Below are positions 7,530-12,362 of a DNA stretch of 12,362 nucleotides, in pieces. The notes under the pieces were generated by a model. That model saw nothing but the letters and a program-made list of their open reading frames with translations. It was not told the DNA's origin and ran no database searches. The stretch comes from Euryarchaeota archaeon UBA13 (GTDB lineage: Archaea > Thermoplasmatota > Poseidoniia > Poseidoniales > Poseidoniaceae). Location: assembly GCA_002495945.1 (NCBI GenBank), contig DAHU01000127.1:1-12362 (forward strand), in the 5' to 3' direction. Position numbers and translations under genes: made by a program. Positions within the stretch are counted from its first letter, which is position 1. Each line of letters begins with the position of its first letter.

Positions 7530-7535
7530 AATTAA

Positions 7536-7557
7536 CCCTCAATTTGGATATATATTA
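7536..7557 (-). promoter_or_regulatory. TATA-like element and Shine-Dalgarno before the protease gene
   Basis: Read on the minus strand, GATAATATATATCC (TATA core about 7547-7557) is followed by GAGGG (complement of 7536-7540) five to six nt before the ATG at 7529. The GAGGG supports the chosen start. If the TATA core were the promoter, transcription would begin nearly at the ATG and exclude the SD, so either the real TATA box lies further upstream (AAATTTAA at 7581-7588 is a candidate) or one of the two elements is not used. Confidence 0.4.
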
Positions 7558-7591
7558 TCAGTATTGGTTTGCTGATTGGCTTAAATTTGGG

Positions 7592-7608
7592 CGTTTACCG
7601 CTTAAACG
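7592..7608. terminator. Inverted repeat between the PIN gene and the protease gene
   Basis: CGTTTA (7592-7597) and TAAACG (7603-7608) are perfect 6-bp arms around the loop CCGCT, placed 12 nt beyond the stop of the minus-strand PIN gene and about 63 nt before the protease ATG. This fits a terminator or processing hairpin separating the two co-oriented genes, or an operator for the protease promoter. No strong T-tract follows on the minus strand, so termination is not established. Confidence 0.3.
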
Positions 7609-7620
7609 GTTGTTTAGATT

Positions 7621-9489
7621 TTACAAATCAATATCGGCTGAGAATACTATCTTATCGCTATCCTCAACCGCCACGAGCGAGGAAATATTGTGTTGTGAGC
7701 GAAGATTATCCGGTGGATTGGCAACTTTTACTTTTGTACCTTTGATGATAATATTTTGTCCGGCAGATACTTGATGTTCGCTGGTTGGTAGCCAAAAACC
7801 AATTATTCCCAGTTCGCTGTGTTGAGCTACGACAAGGGTTTCATCAGGCCCCATTGACAACTGTCTCAAAACCGAAAATTTTGCCGTACTTGGGAAAATT
7901 TCGCTCGCTTCAACCCAATCGCCGGAAGAGTCAAGTGGTTGGGAAATGAGTTCTACTTGGTCTGCAATTTCGTTGATTTTATCGTCAAACTTAGTGGTAC
8001 TGCTTTGGTCGATGGTATTGATATCGTCAAGGTATTTTCTTAACCCGACATATTGTTCTGATTCACTATCTGTTAGGGCATTATTTGCCAAGATCAAGTA
8101 TTCTGCCAAATTCTCAGTCAAATTCTCATCGTTACAATCAATTGCACACTCCATGGCTTCATCCAAGACCTCAATCGCTAATCCGGACTCATCCATCGCA
8201 AGCAAAGTTTTACCTAAATTGAATAATTCATCACCGGCTTTTCTTATGTCTTCACTCACTAATGATTGTGCTGTGACGAGGTGTTTACCCGCCAAGTCTT
8301 CATCGCCGTCAAGGAATCTTGCCATGCCCGCACAAACAACATAATTCAACCTCGGATTTTTTGTCGTTTGGGCTTGTCTATCTGCTGTTTCAAACAAATC
8401 TGCCGCCCTATTCCATTTATTCCTAACCAGTGCTAGTAAACCCAGTTGATTTGTGGCCAGCATTTCCGCATTGACGTCGTCAACAAGGGTCGCATAGTGT
8501 AGGGCCCGAGATAAATGCAATCTTGCGACCATCATATCGCCATTCATTTTGGCTAACATCGCAAGACAAGACTCCATTCTATACATGTGCCCTGCCATGG
8601 CGCGATGAGCAATTTCGGCTCTTTCTTCATCTAATGGTGCTAATCCCAGTCCTACACGTTCGAGTACCGAACTTACTTTTTCGATTCCTATTTCATACGC
8701 TTTGTCGACAACAACAGCGTTGTTATTCGAGATATCGGTCAAGTAACTGTCAAGTTCACTCACTGGTAGGCAAATTTGAGGTAGGCTACCCAACTTTCCC
8801 ATGTGTGACTTTTTTGGTTCGCCACCAAGCAGAAATTTGCGCAGGGCCCGAATCAATTTTTGTTCTGAACTCTTTTCTTGTGCTGGCTCAGTGGGCTTAA
8901 TTTGAGGCTTATTTTCGATTAGGGAATCAACCATCCAGGTTAGTTTAGCTTGAATGTCATATTCGTTAACCCGACTGATAGCATAGCGCATTTCCGCCGC
9001 TCTTGTTCTTCTTGATAGACTCCTGAATCTTGATTTACACGCATTTGGGCCAGTTTCGGACAGCCGTTGCAAAAAGGTCGATGGTGGACAAGTGTTGAAG
9101 CCTAAATTGACCTTTTGACTGGTCGTTGTCATCTTGAAGTCATCAGTTACTAGTGTAACATCTCGACCTTCTCTGGATAATTTGCTGGCTAGTACCATCA
9201 GCGAAAGATCGACATCTTGGGGGGCGGCTCTTTCGCCAATTTGGCTTGCTAATCCCTTAATTTGGTCATCATCAACCGCAATCGTCGTCAATATTGGTTT
9301 CATTTTGTCAAGTAGATTAGGCTTGTTTTTCCATCTTTGAAACCTAACCGTTCTAACTTCATTGTGCACTCCTGGTGTGACAAAAATACCCTCAGGGATA
9401 CTTTTTCTTAGGTCTTCAATTAGATTGTCTTGAGCCATTGAGCCCATGTGGATAAAACAGTTAGAATCTACAACCCAGGTAGTTGCCAT
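7621..9489 (-). CDS. PIN-domain protein with TPR-like helical region, putative ribonuclease
   Basis: 622 residues from the ATG at 9489. An in-frame TTG at 9504 would add five residues but would push the typical PIN start (MATTWVVDSNCFIH) inward, so 9489 is preferred. The N-terminal ~145 residues look like a PIN nuclease domain with acidic residues in the expected order: Asp8 (VVDSN), Glu44 (VHNEV), Asp92/Asp94 (PQDVDLSLM) and Asp116/Asp117 (VTDDFK). PIN domains are metal-dependent RNases. Residues 150-235 are basic and charged (RSLSRRTR, RALRKF). Residues 285-475 are alpha-helical with TPR-like A/L/G spacing. The last ~75 residues (about 550-622) are beta-rich (GIIGFWLP, GQNIIIKGTKVKV), possibly a small OB-like fold (weak). 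No signal peptide or TM is visible, so it is cytoplasmic. The stand-alone long form with no antitoxin-like neighbour argues against a VapC toxin and for RNA processing or a scaffolded RNase. The exact substrate is unknown. Confidence 0.85.
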   Translation of the reverse strand: MATTWVVDSNCFIHMGSMAQDNLIEDLRKSIPEGIFVTPGVHNEVRTVRFQRWKNKPNLLDKMKPILTTIAVDDDQIKGLASQIGERAAPQDVDLSLMVLASKLSREGRDVTLVTDDFKMTTTSQKVNLGFNTCPPSTFLQRLSETGPNACKSRFRSLSRRTRAAEMRYAISRVNEYDIQAKLTWMVDSLIENKPQIKPTEPAQEKSSEQKLIRALRKFLLGGEPKKSHMGKLGSLPQICLPVSELDSYLTDISNNNAVVVDKAYEIGIEKVSSVLERVGLGLAPLDEERAEIAHRAMAGHMYRMESCLAMLAKMNGDMMVARLHLSRALHYATLVDDVNAEMLATNQLGLLALVRNKWNRAADLFETADRQAQTTKNPRLNYVVCAGMARFLDGDEDLAGKHLVTAQSLVSEDIRKAGDELFNLGKTLLAMDESGLAIEVLDEAMECAIDCNDENLTENLAEYLILANNALTDSESEQYVGLRKYLDDINTIDQSSTTKFDDKINEIADQVELISQPLDSSGDWVEASEIFPSTAKFSVLRQLSMGPDETLVVAQHSELGIIGFWLPTSEHQVSAGQNIIIKGTKVKVANPPDNLRSQHNISSLVAVEDSDKIVFSADIDL

Positions 9490-9535
9490 AACCAAACCAA
9501 GCAAAACTATTGATTGAGGTTTGCCCTATTTGTGA

Positions 9536-9546
9536 CATTTATTTTC
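9536..9546. promoter_or_regulatory. TATA-like core in the divergent PIN / small-gene intergenic region
   Basis: The 112 bp between the divergent starts at 9489 (minus) and 9602 (plus) contain CATTTATTTTC, the most AT-rich and TATA-like stretch. It lies about 50 bp before the minus-strand ATG and about 60 bp before the plus-strand ATG, so leaders of about 25-35 nt are possible both ways. Nothing else distinctive was seen in this gap apart from GGTGGGG just before 9602. Confidence 0.3.
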
Positions 9547-9601
9547 GTCATACTCCGTTACAACCAAAAGAATCACACTACTAGCCTTGGATGGTGGGGT
9601 T

Positions 9602-10009
9602 ATGGGTAGCAAGAACTCAAAGTCAAGAGATTTTGACCATCTAATCGAACAGAACTCTACAGAATTAACGTTCTTATCGGCCTACGGAGGGTTAGCTAGT
9701 GATACGGCAGACTCTGTTGGCATATTCGCCGCAATCAAGCGTTTCTTGAATGCAGGTGGTGTTGAATTCTCTGAAACCAAAGACAAATTGGAACTTGATT
9801 TTGGTTACGTTAAGATTGTCAAGAATGGTGTCAAGGTCCACATCAAAGGTAGGTCATTACCAATTGTTGCTAGCGATTTAACACAAGCTGGTTTTGTGGA
9901 TGGAAAACTACCGGTAAGAAAAGGCTCATGCACAGTAACTCTGCAAGACTGGGATATAGAGCAACGCCGTTTCATCGAGCGTTTAGTTGAGCATCTCAAT
10001 CTTCGTTGA
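9602..10009 (+). CDS. Small soluble protein of unknown function
   Basis: 135 residues from the ATG at 9602, which is preceded by the SD-like GGTGGGG at 9593-9599; an upstream in-frame TTG at 9587 would overlap that site less plausibly. I do not recognise the family. The N-terminus (MGSKNSKSRD) is polar, with no signal peptide or TM. A helical-looking part (about 15-55, with GGLASDTADS and IFAAIKRFLNAGG) is followed by short beta-like strands (LELDFGYVKIVKNGVKVHIKGR) and a C-terminal helix (EQRRFIERLVEHLNLR). The composition is ordinary for a cytoplasmic alpha/beta protein. Codon structure and the clean start support a real gene. It is divergent from the PIN gene, and its last 14 bp overlap, tail to tail, the end of the thioredoxin-cyclophilin gene. 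Confidence 0.75.
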   Translation: MGSKNSKSRDFDHLIEQNSTELTFLSAYGGLASDTADSVGIFAAIKRFLNAGGVEFSETKDKLELDFGYVKIVKNGVKVHIKGRSLPIVASDLTQAGFVDGKLPVRKGSCTVTLQDWDIEQRRFIERLVEHLNLR

Positions 10010-12284
10010 ATAATGAATCTTGATAGGCAAAGTTACTATATTTGTCATCAACTTGATTTGACGGTGGCTTTCGCCTGACAAAAATAATTACTAAGGCTAA
10101 GAATACAATCGACCCAGCAATCAGGTAAGCCGAAGTATCGCTAACATTTACCTCAATGTCCGCCGGTGAGGAAATGGTTGGATCCTCTGGTTCGGGGTCG
10201 GCATTATCTCCAACTCCATCACCATCAGTATCCATAGTTTCGTCACCGTCTTGTGGAAATGCATCGGTATTGTTACCCACTCCGTCACCATCATCATCGT
10301 GAGTTTCGTTGCCGTCTTGTGGGAATGCATCGGTATTGTTACCTACACCATCGCCATCGTCATCATGAGTCTCGCTAGCATCAAATGGGAACTCATCAGA
10401 GTTGTCACCAACTCCATCACCATCAGAATCTGTAGTTTCGTTTGGATTGTCTGGGAAGTCATCCTCAGTATCGACAACTCCATCTCCATCTGAGTCAGCA
10501 GTTGGATTAGAGATAATAGTTGCACTATTTATCACAACGGGAATTACCGGTCTGTCGTAATTATCGGTCTGAACTTCTGATAATAGGGTTATTGAGCTAC
10601 ACCCACTGGTAACTTCACCAAATACAGTGTGGACTCCATCTAGCCATGTGTGCTGGGAAATGTCATCAGGCATAATGAAGAATTGACTAGACCCAGTGTT
10701 TGGAGCACTTCTTTTTGCCATTGAAATCTTACAGGAAGTGTGAACTAAGCCATTATCTGCTTCATCAGGAACGGTGTATAATGTCGAATTAGAACATTCA
10801 GCAGAACTATTCATTGCTTGTCCGTAACAATAACCGTACCACTCGTAAGCATAACCGCCAGTTCCATTATTGTTTTCGAAATCTCCTCCCTGTATCATAA
10901 AATCATCAATAATTCTGTGAAAGGTTACACCGTCATAGTTTCCTGCTTGTACATGTTTGAGGAAATTATCAACGTGTATTGGAGCAGCGTTCAAATCTAA
11001 TTCAATCTCAATATTGTGAACCGATAAGGCATTTTCCAGACTTTCTCCGTGATAAATTTCCATCGCAACAACAGGTGAGACATCAGTATCTTGGACCAAG
11101 TAATCTATTGCATCTGCGACATTACAATCGTAGGATGGCGTGCCAAATGGATTTCCTGGAGGCAGGAAAGGAAATGAAGATGATATGACACAGTTGTCTA
11201 ATATGATTGGCCTATGTTCGAACTCAGACCAACCTACATGCGGATAAGAAATTGGGTCCCAAGCAAAAACTCCATCAGGTTGAATAAGATATGTCCAAGG
11301 GAATCCATTGATGTCCCATTCATCGGTGTTTGTATTTGACAAATCATCGATGTAGTCAATTAAGTTGTGTTGATAATCTTCTTTGAAATCCTCAATAGCT
11401 TGCCTTTCATTTATGTTATTCCAGTCGTTCGTTGAATTCTCACTGCTATTTTCCACAATATCTGCGACATTTGTCAAGAATCTTACATTTGGTTCTTGAT
11501 TGGTATCATTATTGTAATCATATCTTTCAGAGTAAATTTTCATCGCATCTGCGACTTGCTTACAATAAGGACAACCAAGTTCAATGAATTGAATCACATT
11601 CCAAGGTTCGATAAACGGCAACTCTGTTTCGCTATCAAATAAGGTTGAATAGTCATAGTTTGACCATGAGTCACCATTGAATAGTTGTCCGGTAATCGGG
11701 TATCCGTCATAATTTTTAGTGGGAGATGGATTAACGTTAAAACCGAGGCGAGAACCTTGCAGAATTTCTTCAATGATAATTGCACTATTTGAAGTGTCTG
11801 AAGCAACATTTGAAGGCGGAAATCCATTAATTTCCGTTACAACTGCTGTGATTTCGACAAAGTAAAATGAATATGGTTCAACATCATATCTAATGTTCTC
11901 ATTAAGCATCAAACTCATCGTGAAGGATTCATAATTACCCGCGCCAACAATAATACTTATTCTATCGTTAGATGAGTTATCAGAGTTGTTGGCGATTAGT
12001 GTCATTGTATCGGAACTGTTTTCTATCGAATAGGATATCTCAACAACCTCTTGATACGAAGTTGGGTTGTAAATTGTGCATTCAAATTCCCTATTTATCC
12101 ATGGATCAAAGTTGACCTCATACGATACCCCTTCATTTATCTCATAGAGATGATAAACTTCGATTGGGTCACTATCACAATCCATCTCTATTGCTGCGGT
12201 TGGAGTGGGGTTTTGGCCAATTGAATTCGGAATAACCATTAGGGAAAAGAGAATCATCAACGCAACAGCAATCTTTCTCATCAT
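9996..12284 (-). CDS. Surface-anchored thioredoxin-like / cyclophilin fusion protein with TSP3-like repeats
   Basis: 762 residues from the ATG at 12284. Signal peptide 1-23 (MMRK then a hydrophobic core). A beta-rich domain (about 35-155) is followed by a thioredoxin-like domain (about 205-370) with the redox motif CPYC at 238-241 and a probable cis-Pro loop (GFPWTYLI) near 327-334. A cyclophilin domain (about 404-592) keeps the known catalytic and cyclosporin-contact residues of CypA: FHR and FMIQGGDF, SQFFIM, and TWLDG with a nearby His and VFGEV. Five 22-residue Asp-rich TSP3-like repeats (597-700) lead to a TM helix (718-737) and a short cytoplasmic tail (RRKPPSNQ). Inferred role: a surface foldase combining disulfide chemistry and prolyl isomerisation on exported proteins. 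An in-frame ATG at 12326 would add 14 residues (MKAKLRNIFTSNIT); 12284 is preferred because the signal peptide then starts canonically and a TATA-like AATATATT lies about 20 bp upstream. Domain calls are strong; the start is uncertain. Confidence 0.93.
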   Translation of the reverse strand: MMRKIAVALMILFSLMVIPNSIGQNPTPTAAIEMDCDSDPIEVYHLYEINEGVSYEVNFDPWINREFECTIYNPTSYQEVVEISYSIENSSDTMTLIANNSDNSSNDRISIIVGAGNYESFTMSLMLNENIRYDVEPYSFYFVEITAVVTEINGFPPSNVASDTSNSAIIIEEILQGSRLGFNVNPSPTKNYDGYPITGQLFNGDSWSNYDYSTLFDSETELPFIEPWNVIQFIELGCPYCKQVADAMKIYSERYDYNNDTNQEPNVRFLTNVADIVENSSENSTNDWNNINERQAIEDFKEDYQHNLIDYIDDLSNTNTDEWDINGFPWTYLIQPDGVFAWDPISYPHVGWSEFEHRPIILDNCVISSSFPFLPPGNPFGTPSYDCNVADAIDYLVQDTDVSPVVAMEIYHGESLENALSVHNIEIELDLNAAPIHVDNFLKHVQAGNYDGVTFHRIIDDFMIQGGDFENNNGTGGYAYEWYGYCYGQAMNSSAECSNSTLYTVPDEADNGLVHTSCKISMAKRSAPNTGSSQFFIMPDDISQHTWLDGVHTVFGEVTSGCSSITLLSEVQTDNYDRPVIPVVINSATIISNPTADSDGDGVVDTEDDFPDNPNETTDSDGDGVGDNSDEFPFDASETHDDDGDGVGNNTDAFPQDGNETHDDDGDGVGNNTDAFPQDGDETMDTDGDGVGDNADPEPEDPTISSPADIEVNVSDTSAYLIAGSIVFLALVIIFVRRKPPSNQVDDKYSNFAYQDSLFNED
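10185..10496 (-). repeat. Five tandem 66-bp units encoding TSP3-like calcium-binding repeats
   Basis: The units follow DxDGDGVxDxxDxFPxDxxETx with a period of exactly 22 residues; the fifth is truncated. Copies 3 (10299-10364) and 4 (10233-10298) are the most alike, about 55 of 66 bases identical by eye, with most differences silent. The D-x-D-G-D-G pattern is typical of Ca2+ coordination in TSP3/EF-hand-like loops. The array links the cyclophilin domain to the membrane anchor. Confidence 0.9.
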
Positions 12285-12299
12285 AGTGATGTTAGATGT

Positions 12300-12309
12300 G
12301 AATATATTT
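12300..12309 (-). promoter_or_regulatory. TATA-like box for the thioredoxin-cyclophilin gene
   Basis: Reading the minus strand, AAATATATTC is centred about 20 bp before the ATG at 12284, close to the archaeal TATA-to-start distance, and no Shine-Dalgarno lies between them. This fits a leaderless mRNA starting at or next to 12284 or 12281. The element lies inside the 14-codon N-terminal extension of the longer alternative reading, which argues against that longer start. The remaining 36 bp upstream of 12326 show nothing distinctive. Confidence 0.4.
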
Positions 12310-12362
12310 CTCAATTTCGCCTTCATGCAGGACCAAATTTAGGCTTCCATTTCCCACAACTC

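Noticed and set aside
7946..8900. Plus-strand open frames of 132 and 125 codons at 7946-8344 and 8523-8900
   Set aside because: Both are antisense to the well-supported PIN gene, have Ser- or Cys/His/Arg-rich shadow compositions and no ribosome binding site.
7621..10009. PIN gene plus small divergent gene as a VapBC-type toxin-antitoxin pair
   Set aside because: The genes are divergent and not in a tight operon, the PIN protein is over four times the length of VapC, and the small protein lacks a recognisable DNA-binding antitoxin fold.
10148..10525. Open frames on both strands across the 66-bp repeats (10148-10330, 10251-10493, 10343-10525)
   Set aside because: They arise because the repeat period is a multiple of three, so no stop appears in several frames. 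Their translations are low-complexity and lack credible starts.
1..12362. tRNA, rRNA, insertion sequence or attachment sites
   Set aside because: No cloverleaf, rRNA-like segment, transposase or terminal inverted repeats were seen. Nearly all bases are covered by the seven genes.

Overview
The window looks like chromosomal DNA from a planktonic marine euryarchaeon, most likely Marine Group II (Candidatus Poseidoniales) or a close Thermoplasmatota relative. This is inference. The reasons are TATA-box-like AT-rich elements 20-50 bp before starts instead of bacterial -35/-10 pairs, moderate-to-low GC, very acidic proteins, and several large surface proteins with thrombospondin type 3 (TSP3)-like Asp-rich repeats, a single C-terminal membrane anchor and a short cytoplasmic tail. 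No RNA gene, insertion sequence, CRISPR array or phage gene was seen. Coding density is very high, and no gene-free stretch exceeds about 115 bp.

Layout. (1) 1-650, minus: the N-terminal two thirds of a RimK-type ATP-grasp amino-acid ligase, cut by the window edge. (2) 742-1821, plus: a two-TM membrane protein with a small exported domain and a Gly/Pro-repeat cytoplasmic tail, divergent from rimK. (3) 1902-4067, plus: a single-pass membrane protein with a cytoplasmic SAP (putative DNA-binding) domain and a large exported region. (4) 4068-7529, minus: a 1153-aa furin/kexin-like S8 protease with signal peptide, prodomain, P domain, TSP3 repeats, three MopE-type metal-binding motifs and a TM anchor. 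Its stop codon abuts that of gene 3 with no spacer. (5) 7621-9489, minus: a PIN-domain putative ribonuclease with a TPR-like helical region and a beta-rich C-terminus. (6) 9602-10009, plus: a small soluble protein of unknown function. (7) 9996-12284, minus: a surface-anchored fusion of a thioredoxin-like domain (CPYC) and a cyclophilin domain, then five TSP3-like repeats and a TM anchor. It overlaps gene 6 tail to tail by 14 bp.

How the genes may fit together. Four of the seven proteins are exported or membrane-embedded. Gene 7 combines two folding activities (thiol-disulfide and prolyl isomerase) and gene 4 looks like a proprotein convertase, so together they resemble an envelope protein maturation set. 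Gene 3 would physically link DNA (SAP) to the cell surface. PIN and RimK look like unrelated housekeeping or RNA/ribosome-related functions. The cooperation is inferred from proximity only; the genes are in alternating orientations and do not form one operon.
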